Source: Herbidospora daliensis
GTDB taxonomy: Bacteria > Actinomycetota > Actinomycetes > Streptosporangiales > Streptosporangiaceae
Assembly: GCF_001570585.1 (NCBI RefSeq)
Contig: NZ_BBXF01000002.1
Span: 496,001 to 560,000 of the forward strand
Reading direction: 5' to 3'
Length of the DNA stretch: 64,000 nt
Shown: positions 17,035-30,976 of the stretch, piece after piece
Position numbering within the stretch: position 1 is the first letter of the stretch
Layout: each line of letters begins with the position of its first letter
Notes under the pieces: generated by a model
Databases searched by the model: none
Seen by the model: only the letters and a program-made list of their open reading frames with translations
What the model was told of the DNA's origin: nothing
Translations under genes and position numbers: made by a program

Positions 17035-17189
17035 GATGGGCTCCAGGCTAGATGTGCCCTGTCGTTAGGGCGATTAGACCAAAGTTTACGGCCCACCGGG
17101 CACAGGGCATGCGAAAGAGCCGTCCCGAGAAAGCCGACCGGGTCACGTTACGGGGTAGACGCCCGAATGGTCAAACCGGCGCCCCTAGT

Positions 17190-17376
17190 TTTCCACAGGC
17201 TGTGGAGTTATCCACACGCTCCTTGGTCATCCACATCCTGTGGGCAACGGGTGCCAGTAGGCTGTGGACAACGTCTTGAACGCAGGTCGCGGACACCGCT
17301 ACTGTCAGGCGTCCAGTCCCTCCCTCCACACCCAGAGCACCTGTGGATCTCCTGTGGATCTTCTGTGGATAGTCAC
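17190..17376. promoter_or_regulatory. DnaA-box cluster in the rpmH-dnaA intergenic region
   Basis: Boxes on both strands include TTTTCCACA (17191), TTATCCACA (17208), CATCCACAT (17228), TGTGGACAA (17263) and three spaced TGTGGAT motifs between 17341 and 17370. They suggest DnaA autoregulation and possibly a second half of the origin. Confidence 0.75.
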
Positions 17377-17479
17377 AGCGGGGGCCGGCGCCACCGGGAC
17401 CAGACCGGTAGAGGCGGGTGTGGATAACGACACGCGGGCGAGCGATCATGGGGACCGCGTCAGGGAGGAGTGCCGAACG

Positions 17480-19183
17480 GTGGACGGCGTCGACCTCAAT
17501 CAGTTGTGGGCGAGAGCGCTCACCACGCTCCTCGATCAGGGAGTCTCAGGTCAGCAGCGCGCGTTCCTGCAGATGACGCAGCCGTCTGGGCTGATCAACG
17601 ACACGATTCTGCTGGCCGCCCCCAACGACTTCGCCAAAGAGGTCATCGAGGTGCGGCTGCGGCCGCTCATCATGCAGGCGCTGTCGCAGGAGTTCGGCCG
17701 GCCGGTCCGCATCGCGGTGATGGTCGACCCGACCGCGACGCAGGCGGAGCCGAAACAGCAGAACTACGGCCGTCCGGGTGGTTTTCCCCAGAGTGGCGGC
17801 CCGGCTTTTCCCCAGACCAATACGCCCGGGTATCCCCAGAGCACCCCGACGGGTGGTTTTCCCCAGGCCGCTCCCACCGGCGGTTATCCCCAGAACCCCG
17901 CATCCGGTGGTTTTCCCCAGGCTGGGGATCACGGCTTTCAACAGCCTGTGCAATCTCCGCAGGGCTTCGGCCAGGGCTTTCATCAGGAGCCCACAGAGCA
18001 GCCGGCTGATTTTCCACAGGGTCGCCCACAGGGAGTCCCAGGTGCGCCGCCGCCCGCCGAGCAGCCGTACACGCAGTATCCACAGGCTGAGGAGAAGAAC
18101 GACAAGGCGCCGCCCCGGCCCTCCGGCGGCAAGCCGGGTGAGCCCGCGCGGCTGAACGCCAAGTACACCTTTGAGACGTTCGTCATCGGCGCGAGCAACC
18201 GGTTCGCCCACGCGGCGGCGGTCGCGGTGGCCGAGGCGCCGGCGAAGGCGTACAACCCACTCTTCATCTATGGGGACTCGGGGCTGGGGAAGACGCACCT
18301 TCTCCATGCCATCGGTCACTACGCGCAGAGCCTGTATGAAGGTGCGCGGGTGCGGTACGTGAGCTCCGAGGAGTTCACCAACGACTTCATCAACAGCATC
18401 CGCGACCACAAGGCCGACGGGTTCCGGGCGCGGTTCCGGGCTGTGGACATCCTCCTCGTGGACGACATCCAGTTCCTTGAGGGCAAGGAGCAGACGCAGG
18501 AGGAGTTCTTCCACACCTTCAACACCCTCCACAACAGCAGCAAGCAGATCGTGATCTCCAGCGACCGGGCGCCGAAGCAGCTGGTCACCCTGGAGGACCG
18601 GCTCCGCAACCGCTTCGAGTGGGGGCTGATCACCGACGTGCAGCCGCCCGAGCTCGAGACGCGCATCGCGATCCTGCGCAAGAAGGCGATCCAGGAGGGC
18701 CTGGCCGCGCCGCCCGACGTGCTGGAGTACATCGCCAGCCGGATCGCCACCAACATCCGCGAGCTCGAAGGCGCACTAATAAGGGTGACGGCCTTCGCGT
18801 CGCTCAACCGGCAGTCGGTCGACATCGGCCTGACCGAGATCGTGCTGAAGGACCTCATCACCGAGGACAGCTCCAGCACCGAGATCACCATTGCGCTCAT
18901 CATGTCGACGACGGCGGAGTACTTCGGCGTCTCGCTCGACGACCTGTGCGGCGGATCGCGGTCGCGCGCCCTCGTGGTGGCCCGTCAGATCGCCATGTAC
19001 CTGGCCCGGGAGCTCACCGACCTCTCGCTGCCGAAGATCGGCGCCCAGTTCGGCGGCCGTGACCACACCACCGTCATGCACAGCGAGCGGAAGATCCGCT
19101 CCCTGATGGCCGAGCGGCGCTCGATGTACAACCAGGTCAACGAGCTGACGACCCGGATCAAGCAGCGCGCGCGCACCTCTTGA
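17480..19183 (+). CDS. dnaA: chromosomal replication initiator DnaA
   Basis: Initiator ATPase of 567 residues. Domain I spans about residues 1-85. Domain II (about 90-225) is an unusual Pro/Gln/Gly-rich linker built of GFPQ/GYPQ-type repeats. Domain III has Walker [10 protein letters not shown] near residue 265 and Walker [12 protein letters not shown] near 325. Domain IV has the DnaA signature [12 protein letters not shown] near 527. The GTG at 17480 follows GGGAGGAG by 9 bases; longer in-frame starts run through DnaA boxes and were rejected. The linker is encoded largely by DnaA-box-like DNA (see findings). oriC follows directly. Confidence 0.97.
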   Translation: MDGVDLNQLWARALTTLLDQGVSGQQRAFLQMTQPSGLINDTILLAAPNDFAKEVIEVRLRPLIMQALSQEFGRPVRIAVMVDPTATQAEPKQQNYGRPGGFPQSGGPAFPQTNTPGYPQSTPTGGFPQAAPTGGYPQNPASGGFPQAGDHGFQQPVQSPQGFGQGFHQEPTEQPADFPQGRPQGVPGAPPPAEQPYTQYPQAEEKNDKAPPRPSGGKPGEPARLNAKYTFETFVIGASNRFAHAAAVAVAEAPAKAYNPLFIYGDSGLGKTHLLHAIGHYAQSLYEGARVRYVSSEEFTNDFINSIRDHKADGFRARFRAVDILLVDDIQFLEGKEQTQEEFFHTFNTLHNSSKQIVISSDRAPKQLVTLEDRLRNRFEWGLITDVQPPELETRIAILRKKAIQEGLAAPPDVLEYIASRIATNIRELEGALIRVTAFASLNRQSVDIGLTEIVLKDLITEDSSSTEITIALIMSTTAEYFGVSLDDLCGGSRSRALVVARQIAMYLARELTDLSLPKIGAQFGGRDHTTVMHSERKIRSLMAERRSMYNQVNELTTRIKQRARTS

Positions 19184-19186
19184 TTC

Positions 19187-19781
19187 ACAGCCTGTGGATA
19201 ACTCTGTGGATCACGGAACACAGGTGTAATTCGTCGCGCGCTGGAAACTCATAGATCAACAGGCCACACCGGGCTGTGGACGAGTCTGTGGACAACCTGT
19301 GGACAAGGCCCCCTCCAGCGGTGGATAACCTGTGGACGCGCTGTGGATGACCTGTGGGTAGTGGAAAAAACACACTCCGTGTCGGGCGTGTCTCATGTGG
19401 AGAACCTGTGGAAAAGCTGTGGGTAACCGGTGGATAACTGGGTGCAAACCTGTGGACGGCCTGTGGGTAACTAAAAGTTATCCCCAGCACGCGCTGAGTA
19501 ATCCCCAGGTCGTCCACAGGTGCTGTGGACAAAAATCCGGCCGCTGACCTGCGGTTATAGGGGTTCTTCCACATTTCCACAGCGCCTATTAAGACGACCG
19601 ATATCTCTACCTAGAGGAAAGTCAAGAGCAACCTTCGAGCTCGGGCCGGAGCAAAAAATCCCGGAGTTGACACCTCCCGGCAAGCGACGAAGATGGGCAG
19701 TCACACCTCAGCGCCACCGCGTCGCCGCCCCCAGCCATCACAGCCCGACGCCGTCCCACCCACCACAGGAGGCTGATCCAC
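19187..19781. other. oriC: replication origin oriC
   Basis: The 595-base dnaA-dnaN gap is packed with about twenty DnaA-box-like 9-mers on both strands, mostly TGTGGATAA/TGTGGACAA variants between 19190 and 19450. There are also TTATCCCCA near 19479, GTCCACAGG near 19512 and TTTCCACAG near 19574. A relatively AT-rich stretch follows (about 19585-19620, CTATTAAGACGACCGATATC), the likely unwinding element. Position and content are those of actinobacterial origins. Confidence 0.95.
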
Positions 19782-20918
19782 GTGATGTTCCGGGTCGACC
19801 GAGACGTGCTCGCCGAAGCCGTCGCGTGGACGGCACGCAGCCTCCCCGCCCGGCCCTCGGTGCCGGTCCTCGCCGGCATGCGCCTCGAGGTCACCGACGA
19901 CCAGCAGCTCAAGCTCTCGGGGTTCGACTACGAGGTCTCCGCCGAGGTGACCCTCGAACTGCAGACCGGCGAGGCCGGTGTGGTGCTGGTCTCGGGCCGT
20001 CTGCTCGCCGAGATCACCCGGGCGCTTCCTGCACAGCCTGTGGATTTCGTGGTGGAAGGCGCCAAGGCGGTCGTGACCTGTGGCACCGCCCGGTTCACCC
20101 TGCTGACGATGCCGGTGGAGGACTATCCCTCGCTCCCGGCCATGCCGCCGGCCGCGGGCCGCGTCGGCAGCGACATCTTCGCCTCGGCCGTCGCCCAGGT
20201 GGCCACCGCCGCGGGCAAGGACGACACCCTGCCGATGCTGACCGGCGTCCGGATGGAGATCGACGGCGACACGGTCACGCTCGCCGCGACCGACCGCTAC
20301 CGGCTGGCCGTCCGTGAGCTCAAGTGGCAGCCCGACCAGCCTGACTTCCAGGCCATCGCGATGATCCCGGGCCGCACCCTCGCCGACACCGCCAAGTCGC
20401 TGGTCACCGGCGCCGAGGTCGAGATCGCCCTGAGCTCCGTGGGCGGCACCGGCGAGGGCATGATCGGCTTCAGCAGCTCCGGCCGGCGCACCACCACCCG
20501 GCTGCTCGACCCCGAGTTCCCCAAGTACCGCTCGCTGCTGCCGACCGAGTTCTCGGCCCGCGCCGAGCTGGTCACCAGCTCCTTCGTCGAAGCCGTCAAG
20601 CGCGTGGCCCTGGTCGCCGAGCGCAACACCCCGGTCCGGCTGGCCTTCCGGGGCGACGAGGTCGTGCTCGAGGCGGGCAGCGGCGACGAGGCACAGGCTG
20701 TGGAAGTCCTGCCGGTCGACTTCGACGGCGGCGAGATCAACATCGCCTTCAACCACCAGTTCCTGCTCGAAGGCCTCGGCGCGATCGATTCGGACGTTGC
20801 TCGCCTGCAGTTCACCACCTCGACGAAGCCCGCCATCCTCACCGGTGGAAAGCCTGTGGAAGATGGGGGCATACCTGACTACCGCTACCTGATCATGCCC
20901 ATTCGCCTCTCAAGCTGA
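19782..20918 (+). CDS. dnaN: DNA polymerase III sliding clamp (beta subunit)
   Basis: Protein of 378 residues with three beta-clamp repeats, starting MMFRVDRDVLAEAVAW and ending with the conserved YRYLIMPIRLS tail. It encircles DNA and tethers the polymerase. The GTG at 19782 has AGGAGG 9 bases upstream. Three places in its coding sequence carry CCTGTGGA or CACAG motifs like the origin boxes (20033-20046, 20692-20705, 20852-20860). Confidence 0.97.
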   Translation: MMFRVDRDVLAEAVAWTARSLPARPSVPVLAGMRLEVTDDQQLKLSGFDYEVSAEVTLELQTGEAGVVLVSGRLLAEITRALPAQPVDFVVEGAKAVVTCGTARFTLLTMPVEDYPSLPAMPPAAGRVGSDIFASAVAQVATAAGKDDTLPMLTGVRMEIDGDTVTLAATDRYRLAVRELKWQPDQPDFQAIAMIPGRTLADTAKSLVTGAEVEIALSSVGGTGEGMIGFSSSGRRTTTRLLDPEFPKYRSLLPTEFSARAELVTSSFVEAVKRVALVAERNTPVRLAFRGDEVVLEAGSGDEAQAVEVLPVDFDGGEINIAFNHQFLLEGLGAIDSDVARLQFTTSTKPAILTGGKPVEDGGIPDYRYLIMPIRLSS

Positions 20919-20995
20919 CCGGATCCGTATGATCAACCCTCGGGTCGGGTAGGCGAATCGCGTGACCGTAGATGGAACCCTGAGGGGGTGCTCTC

Positions 20996-21943
20996 ATGCA
21001 GATCGGCATGATCGGCCTGGGCAAGATGGGCGGCAACATGGCCGAGCGGCTGCGCCGCGGTGGCCATGAGGTCGTCGGTTACGACCGCGACCCCGGCGTC
21101 AGCGACGTCGGCAGCCTGAAGGAGCTCGTCGACCGCCTGGAGGCGCCGCGCGCCGTCTGGGTGATGGTCCCGGCCGGTGAGCCCACCCGGGCGACCATCG
21201 CGTCCCTGAGCGACGCGCTCTCCGCCGGTGACGTGATCATCGACGGCGGCAACTCCCATTACGTCGACGACCAGAAGCACGGCAAGGAACTCGCCGAGAA
21301 GGGCATCAAGTTCGTCGACGTCGGCGTCTCCGGCGGCGTGTGGGGCCTGAAGAACGGCTACGCGCTGATGGCGGGGGGCGAGCCCGAAGACATCGCCCAT
21401 CTCCGGCCGATCTTCGACACGCTCAAGCCCGAGGGCGACGACGGCTTCGTCCACGCCGGGTCGATCGGCGCCGGCCACTTCGCGAAGATGGTCCACAACG
21501 GCATCGAATACGGCATGATGCAGGCCTTCGCCGAGGGCTGGGAACTGCTCGAGGCCACCGACATCGTCACCGACGTCCCCGGAGCGTTCAAGAGCTGGCG
21601 CCACGGCACGGTCATCCGCTCGTGGCTGCTCGACCTGCTCACCCGCGCGCTCGACGAGGACCCTGGTCTCGAAGACCTCAAGGGCTACGCACAGGACTCC
21701 GGAGAGGGCCGCTGGACGGTCCAGGCGGCCGTCGACCACGCCGTGCCGCTGCCGGTCATCACGGCGGCGCTGTACGCCCGGTTCGCCTCGCGCCAGGAGG
21801 ACTCTCCGGCGATGAAGATGGTCGCGGCGCTGCGCAACCAGTTCGGCGGCCACGCCGTCACGGCGGCCGAGGGCTCTTACGAGAAGGGCGCCGACGCCCC
21901 CGGCGCGGCCGACAGCACCATGCGCGAGGCCAACGGCTCCTGA
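20996..21943 (+). CDS. gnd: 6-phosphogluconate dehydrogenase, decarboxylating (short form)
   Basis: Protein of 315 residues, the short bacterial 6PGDH type. Cofactor motif [15 protein letters not shown], substrate motif [18 protein letters not shown] and catalytic [18 protein letters not shown] are visible. It makes ribulose 5-phosphate and NAD(P)H in the pentose phosphate pathway. ATG at 20996 with GAGGGGGT upstream. Placement between dnaN and recF is a recognised feature of Streptomyces-related genomes. Confidence 0.95.
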   Translation: MQIGMIGLGKMGGNMAERLRRGGHEVVGYDRDPGVSDVGSLKELVDRLEAPRAVWVMVPAGEPTRATIASLSDALSAGDVIIDGGNSHYVDDQKHGKELAEKGIKFVDVGVSGGVWGLKNGYALMAGGEPEDIAHLRPIFDTLKPEGDDGFVHAGSIGAGHFAKMVHNGIEYGMMQAFAEGWELLEATDIVTDVPGAFKSWRHGTVIRSWLLDLLTRALDEDPGLEDLKGYAQDSGEGRWTVQAAVDHAVPLPVITAALYARFASRQEDSPAMKMVAALRNQFGGHAVTAAEGSYEKGADAPGAADSTMREANGS

Positions 21944-21949
21944 TCTCGG

Positions 21950-21977
21950 CCGGGCTCCCGCATCACGGCGGGAGCCC
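21950..21977 (+). terminator. terminator after gnd
   Basis: CGGGCTCCCGC / GCGGGAGCCCG perfect 11-bp stem with a 6-base loop, lying 7 bases after the gnd stop and 16 bases before recF. Confidence 0.7.
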
Positions 21978-21992
21978 GTTACCGTTACCGGC

Positions 21993-23165
21993 ATGTTCAC
22001 CGCCCACCTGTCGCTGACGGACTTCCGGTCCTACCCCACCGCCGAGCTGGCGCTCGAACCCGGGGTGACCGCCTTCGTCGGGCCCAACGGGCAGGGCAAG
22101 ACCAATCTGGTCGAGGCGATCGGTTACGTCGCCTCGCACGCCTCGCACCGGGTGGCGACCGACGCTCCTCTGGTACGCCACGGCGCCCCCCGGGCCGTGA
22201 TCCGGGCCGTGATCGAGCGCGACCAGAGACGGGCGCTGGTCGAACTGGAGATCAACCCGGGCAAGGCCAACCGCGCCCGCGTCAACCGCGCCCCGGTGTC
22301 GCGGGCCAGAGACGCCCTCGGCGTGCTGCGGACCGTGCTGTTCGCCCCCGAGGATTTGGCCCTGTCGAAGGGCGACCCGTCCGAACGCCGCAAGTTCATG
22401 GACGACCTCCTCGTGGCCCGCCACCCCCGGTTCGCCGGCGTCCGGGCCGACTACGACCGCGCCCTCAAGCAGCGCAACGCCCTGCTCCGGACGGCCTCCC
22501 AGGCCCGCCGCCGGAGCCCGAGGCGGCAGATGGACGACGCGGCGTTCGCCTCGGCCGGGGCCGGCGACGTGTTGTCCACATTGGAGGTCTGGGACGCGCA
22601 CCTGGTGCGGCACGGGGCCGAGTTGCTCGCGGCCCGGCTGGACCTTGTGGAGAACCTGCGTCCTCTGGTGGCCAAGGCTTATGCGGAACTGGCGCCCGGG
22701 TCCGTCCCGGCGCAGATCGACTACCGGTGGTTTTCCACAGACGAGGACGACCTGGGGACGGATCGTGCGGAACTGGCCGTACGGTTGGGACAGGCGCTGG
22801 CCGAGGCGCGGGCGCAGGAGATCGAGCGGGGGGTCACCCTCGTGGGGCCGCACCGCGACGATCTGCTGCTGCGGCTGGGCGAGTTGCCGGCGCGTGGTTA
22901 CGCCAGCCACGGGGAGTCGTGGTCGTTCGCGCTGGCGCTGCGGCTGGCTGCATATGACCTGCTGCGTTCGGAAGGGGGCGATCCGGTGCTGATCCTCGAC
23001 GACGTGTTCGCCGAACTCGACGCCCAGCGACGCCGGCGGCTGGCCGAGATCGTCGCCCCGGCGGAGCAGGTGCTGATCACGGCGGCGGTGGCGGAGGACG
23101 TACCGAGGGAACTGAGCGGCGCCCGCTTCGACGTGACGGAGGGGAGCGTGACCCGTGTCGGGTGA
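21993..23165 (+). CDS. recF: DNA replication/repair protein RecF
   Basis: SMC-like ATPase of 390 residues that promotes RecA loading at gaps. Walker [10 protein letters not shown] lies near residue 30, the family signature [16 protein letters not shown] near 127, and Walker [12 protein letters not shown] near 332. It overlaps the DUF721 gene by 11 bases. GTTTTCCACAG and TTGTCCACA-type motifs appear in its coding DNA near 22570 and 22731. Confidence 0.96.
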   Translation: MFTAHLSLTDFRSYPTAELALEPGVTAFVGPNGQGKTNLVEAIGYVASHASHRVATDAPLVRHGAPRAVIRAVIERDQRRALVELEINPGKANRARVNRAPVSRARDALGVLRTVLFAPEDLALSKGDPSERRKFMDDLLVARHPRFAGVRADYDRALKQRNALLRTASQARRRSPRRQMDDAAFASAGAGDVLSTLEVWDAHLVRHGAELLAARLDLVENLRPLVAKAYAELAPGSVPAQIDYRWFSTDEDDLGTDRAELAVRLGQALAEARAQEIERGVTLVGPHRDDLLLRLGELPARGYASHGESWSFALALRLAAYDLLRSEGGDPVLILDDVFAELDAQRRRRLAEIVAPAEQVLITAAVAEDVPRELSGARFDVTEGSVTRVG

Positions 23166-23886
23166 CAATCCACAGGAACCGGCGAATTCACAGCGGCCGG
23201 GCAACCTGCGGAAGCCCGGCTATCCACAGAGTTCCGGGAATCCACAGGACTCAGGTGATCCCCAAGGGCTAGGCAATCCACAAGTGCCTGGATATCCACA
23301 GGGGCAGCGTGGAGATCGGCCAGCGCCCGGCAACCTCGGTGACGCACCGTCGGCTGGTTATCCACAGGCTGTTGACGGGCCGACCGAAGGGCAGCGGGCG
23401 TCCAACGCCAAAGGCGCCGCGCTCGCTCGCGAAAAACTCGCCCAGGCCAAAGCCGACGCCCAGCGCCGTGGCCAGCTTCCACGTACCGAACCACGGAAGA
23501 AGAAGGGCGGCCCCAAGCGGGATTCCGGTGATCCGATGCTCTTCGGGGCCGCGATCCAGGACCTGCTGGCCGCTCGCGGGTGGGAGGAACCGGTCGCGAT
23601 CGGCGGGGTTTTCGGGCGGTGGCGGGAGATCGTCGGCGCGGAACTCGGTCTGCACACCCGTCCAGAAGCCTTCGAGGACGGCGAGGTCATCGTCTCCGCC
23701 GACTCGACGGCTTGGGCCACTCAGGTGCGTTTGCTCGCTCCGACCCTGGTCAGAAGGCTGAACGAGGAGCTCGGGGACGGTACGGTCACCGCCGTGAAGG
23801 TCCGCGGGCCCAACCTCGCACCGCCGCGACAGGCGGGCCACATCCGGGTGAAGGGGAGTCGAGGACCGGGTGACACTTTCGGCTGA
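23155..23886 (+). CDS. DUF721 protein with Pro-Gln repeat N-terminus
   Basis: Protein of 243 residues. The C-terminal half (from about residue 125) is a DUF721 domain, a DciA-like/KH-type module common between recF and gyrB ([20 protein letters not shown], then [17 protein letters not shown]). DciA relatives load the replicative helicase in bacteria lacking DnaC, so a helicase-loading role is inferred. The first 75 residues are low complexity with repeated NPQ, DPQ and YPQ units, encoded by DnaA-box-like TCCACAG sequences, including a perfect TTATCCACA at 23358-23366. GTG start at 23155 inside recF indicates translational coupling. Confidence 0.9.
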   Translation: MSGDNPQEPANSQRPGNLRKPGYPQSSGNPQDSGDPQGLGNPQVPGYPQGQRGDRPAPGNLGDAPSAGYPQAVDGPTEGQRASNAKGAALAREKLAQAKADAQRRGQLPRTEPRKKKGGPKRDSGDPMLFGAAIQDLLAARGWEEPVAIGGVFGRWREIVGAELGLHTRPEAFEDGEVIVSADSTAWATQVRLLAPTLVRRLNEELGDGTVTAVKVRGPNLAPPRQAGHIRVKGSRGPGDTFG

Positions 23887-23890
23887 CGCG

Positions 23891-23928
23891 GACTTCCACA
23901 AGATCGGCATGACTCTTGTGGAAAAGTC
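23891..23928. terminator. inverted repeat after the DUF721 gene
   Basis: GACTTCCACAAGA at 23891-23903 pairs with TCTTGTGGAAAAGTC at 23914-23928, with a 2-base bulge. It lies 5 bases after the DUF721 stop. The stem contains TTCCACA, a DnaA-box-like core, so it could be a terminator, an initiator-binding site, or both. Confidence 0.55.
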
Positions 23929-24157
23929 TTGCACCGGCCCGAAATCGCGCCTGGCGCGCTGAACCCCAGGGTCCGGGGTGTCACACCAAAACCAAGATCA
24001 TCGTATTAGAGGGCATCACAGCCCCCGTCAATGCCACCTGAGGCTCCGAGAGCCGGTAGAATGAAAGTGGACTTAAGGACACGTCCGTTTGCGTGTCACC
24101 CCGGCCGTGGCGAGCCGATTCCCCAGGGTGAGCGCATCGGGGCACTCACGACGGTGA

Positions 24158-26167
<2,010 letters not shown>

Positions 26168-26204
26168 AACGCGGCAGCCGAACCCCACCCTGTGAAGGAT
26201 TGAC

Positions 26205-28720
<2,516 letters not shown>

Positions 28721-28724
<4 letters not shown>

Positions 28725-29602
28725 CCAACTCGGGCAAGACGAAGAACACCGGGGCGGCCAAGAAACCCGCGTCTACCTCGGCTGCCTCGTCGTCGATGCG
28801 CGACGGGGTATCCGCCCGGATCGACGACGAGAAGAACGACGACACGGCCGAGACCCCCAAGACCGCGGGGCCGACGCCGGCCCCGGGGCCTGCCCAGGCC
28901 CCGAAGCGGGAGACGCCCAAAGCGCCTCAGACCGGCCGTGACCTTCCCAAGGACGAGCCTTCCAAGACCGACGACTCCACCGTCCGCATCCGTCCCGTGG
29001 GCAACGACAACAAGCCGTGGTCGCGGCCCCAGTCGTCCAACGGAGACCAGAAGCACCCGGCCGGCGACGAGCCGACGGCCGCCTACAAGGCGCCTCGTCT
29101 GCCCACGCCGGTCTCGGCCCCCGAGCCGATCGTGACCGCGTCCCGCCCGGCACCGGTCGAGCCGGTCACGTCCGAACGGCCCGTCATCGGCACCTCCTCC
29201 GCTCCGAAGGACTCCTCCGGGCGGGCCCCGCGCAAGGCCCACCTGGTGCTCCGCCGGGTCGAACCGTGGTCGGCCATGAAGTTCAGCTTCGTGGTCTCCC
29301 TGGTCTGCTTCGTCGTCCTGTTCGTGGCCGTGGCGGTGCTCTACGGGGTGCTGTCGGCCATGGGCGTCTTCGACGCGTTCGTCCAGGCGGTCAACCAGCT
29401 GACCCAGGGCGAGGGCGGGGCCGCGGCCTCGTTCAACATCGCCACGTGGTTCGAACCGGTGCGGATCCTGGGGTACACCGCTCTTCTTGGCGCGGTGAAC
29501 GTCGTGCTGATCACGGCGCTTTCCACGCTGGGCGCGGTGATCTACAACCTGAGCGCCGACCTCGTGGGCGGCGTCGAAGTGACCTTCTCCGAAGCCGAGT
29601 AG
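28721..29602 (+). CDS. DUF3566 transmembrane protein
   Basis: Protein of 293 residues. The first 170 residues are disordered, rich in Pro, Lys, Asp and Ser. The C-terminal DUF3566 domain starts at [17 protein letters not shown] and has two membrane helices (about 188-210 and 250-275). This family sits downstream of gyrA throughout actinobacteria; function unknown. The 4-base overlap with gyrA indicates co-translation. Confidence 0.9.
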
Positions 29603-29613
29603 TCCAGTCGTGA

Positions 29614-29639
29614 TTCCGCGGTGCGACCACACCGCGGAA
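29614..29639 (+). terminator. terminator after the gyrBA operon
   Basis: TTCCGCGGTG / CACCGCGGAA, a 10-bp stem with a 6-base loop, 11 bases after the DUF3566 stop and before the tRNA. Confidence 0.75.
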
Positions 29640-29683
29640 CACGGTAAGCTTTACCTCGTCGCCACGCACTAGCTGGCTGACGA

Positions 29684-29757
29684 GGGGCTATAGCTCAGAC
29701 GGTTAGAGCGCTTCCCTGATAAGGAAGAGGTCCCAGGTTCAAGTCCTGGTAGCCCCA
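29684..29757 (+). tRNA. tRNA-Ile (GAT anticodon)
   Basis: A 74-nt cloverleaf. The acceptor stem GGGGCTA pairs with TAGCCCC, the anticodon loop CTGATAA gives anticodon GAT, and the T arm CCAGG-TTCAAGT-CCTGG is canonical. The discriminator base is A and CCA is not encoded. This tRNA-Ile downstream of gyrA is conserved in actinobacteria. The tRNA-Ala that often follows is not in the next kilobase. Confidence 0.97.
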
Positions 29758-29759
29758 CT

Positions 29760-30163
29760 CGGAGAGTAGGAGACCTGTGGTTGTTGGCCTTCGGCCAACT
29801 GCCCCACGGTCTCCTTCGTCGTTTCTACCGGGGGGCGACCCCCGGACCCCCGATACGAGAGGGCTTCGCCCCCTCGCGCTCCCCCTGGCCGCTTCGCGTC
29901 CTGGCATCGCTGTCGCTCTGGGTCGCTTCGCTCCTTGCGAAGGGCTTCGCCCCTCGCGCTCCCTGAAACGGCCTCGCTTCGCTCGGGGTGAATCAAGTTC
30001 TTTTTTCGTTACGGCTTCGCCTTGTCGGCCACCCGACCTTCTTTGGCCACCCGATTTCTCCTGAACGGGCGTTTGGATTGCCGGTTAGGGCACGCCATTG
30101 CCGGCTTGGCCCGCATGCCTTGAGGTGGACGGACGGTCGAGGCTCCAACAGACCTGGAGTGGC
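29760..30163. repeat. low-complexity GC-rich intergenic region with short repeated hairpins
   Basis: About 400 bases without a gene. It is full of short palindromic words such as GGGGGCGACCCCC, GAGGGCTTCGCCCCCTC, CGAAGGGCTTCGCCCCTCG and CGCTTCGC. The pattern resembles dispersed intergenic repeats of some Streptosporangiales genomes. Its open frames are artefacts of the repetition. Confidence 0.6.
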
Positions 30164-30775
30164 TCACTCGGTGTTGATCTCGGCGCCTAGGAGTCTCATT
30201 TCGAGCTTGTCCTGGGAGAAGGACAAGCTGGTGATCTTCCTTGCCAGGGCGAAGGCGCGGGGGAATGAGGCCCGCACGCCTGGGCCTTTCCAGTCCAGGT
30301 TTGGGTCCAGTCCGACCTCGCGCATCATGTGAGCCAGCCGGTCTGGATCGCTACCCGCACGTGCATAGGGAGCCAGCAGGTCGAACTGTGTGATCAGGTT
30401 GCCGTCAGCCACGTAGACGAAGTAGTCCGTGGCGTGGACGTTTCGATGGATCGACACGACCTCGGTCGCTTGAGAAAGTGAGCTCAGCAAGGGACGGCTC
30501 AGCGCGATCGATACCGTCCAGAGCTGGATGAGTACGGTCCAGCCGCCCGTCTCCAATGCGCCTACGTAACTGGTGCGCATGTTGTCCGAGTCGACGCACT
30601 TCATCGTTCGTTCCTGCAGTGCTTCGAAGGTCACTTCTTCGGTTCTGCTGGACTCCGCTCCGAGACGACTCAACGCGTCCACAGGGGAGAGAGATCGAAC
30701 GAAGGACACGCAGGAGACGTCGTGGAACGGCCCGAACTTCGAAAGCCACTCGAACTCTTCGTGTAGGTCTGGCAC
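30164..30775 (-). CDS. DUF6461-like protein
   Basis: Protein of 203 residues. The N-terminal segment CVSFVRSLSPVDALSRLGA and the GGWTVLIQ segment are the hallmarks of the actinobacterial DUF6461 family, usually tied to signalling or immunity-like paralogue sets; function unknown. No membrane segments. GTG at 30775 is preceded by AGGGAG. Codon GC is lower than in nearby genes, hinting at recent arrival. Confidence 0.7.
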   Translation of the reverse strand: MPDLHEEFEWLSKFGPFHDVSCVSFVRSLSPVDALSRLGAESSRTEEVTFEALQERTMKCVDSDNMRTSYVGALETGGWTVLIQLWTVSIALSRPLLSSLSQATEVVSIHRNVHATDYFVYVADGNLITQFDLLAPYARAGSDPDRLAHMMREVGLDPNLDWKGPGVRASFPRAFALARKITSLSFSQDKLEMRLLGAEINTE

Positions 30776-30947
30776 CGTGGCTCCCTTGATGGTTGCGCGT
30801 CATGATGCCAGGCGTCACCGACAGGGACGGCGCCTCAGGAGGTGCGAGCCCGGGTGACCAACTGGGTGACTACGGCTGCGGGCATGCCCGGACCGTGGTG
30901 AATCGTCTGAGGCGGGCGTTCAGTCTCTTCTGGTGCTTTGCGGCTTC

Positions 30948-30970
30948 GACTATTCATTGAATGTATAGTC
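30948..30970. promoter_or_regulatory. PadR operator candidate
   Basis: A 23-base near-palindrome: GACTAT-n-CATT-n-AATG-n-ATAGTC. It ends 6 bases before the PadR ATG, so the bound regulator would block its own start. AT-rich against the local background. Confidence 0.7.
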
Positions 30971-30976
30971 GCGGCT

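Noticed and set aside
17264-17479. Longer dnaA start at 17264
   Set aside because: The extra 72 residues are translated through DnaA boxes and lack a ribosome site. The GTG at 17480 has GGGAGGAG.
29777-30332. Short open frames after tRNA-Ile
   Set aside because: They follow the repeat words and have no coding signature.
30501-30560. Second tRNA (tRNA-Ala) after tRNA-Ile
   Set aside because: I looked for the usual acceptor and T-arm pairings in the kilobase after tRNA-Ile and found none.
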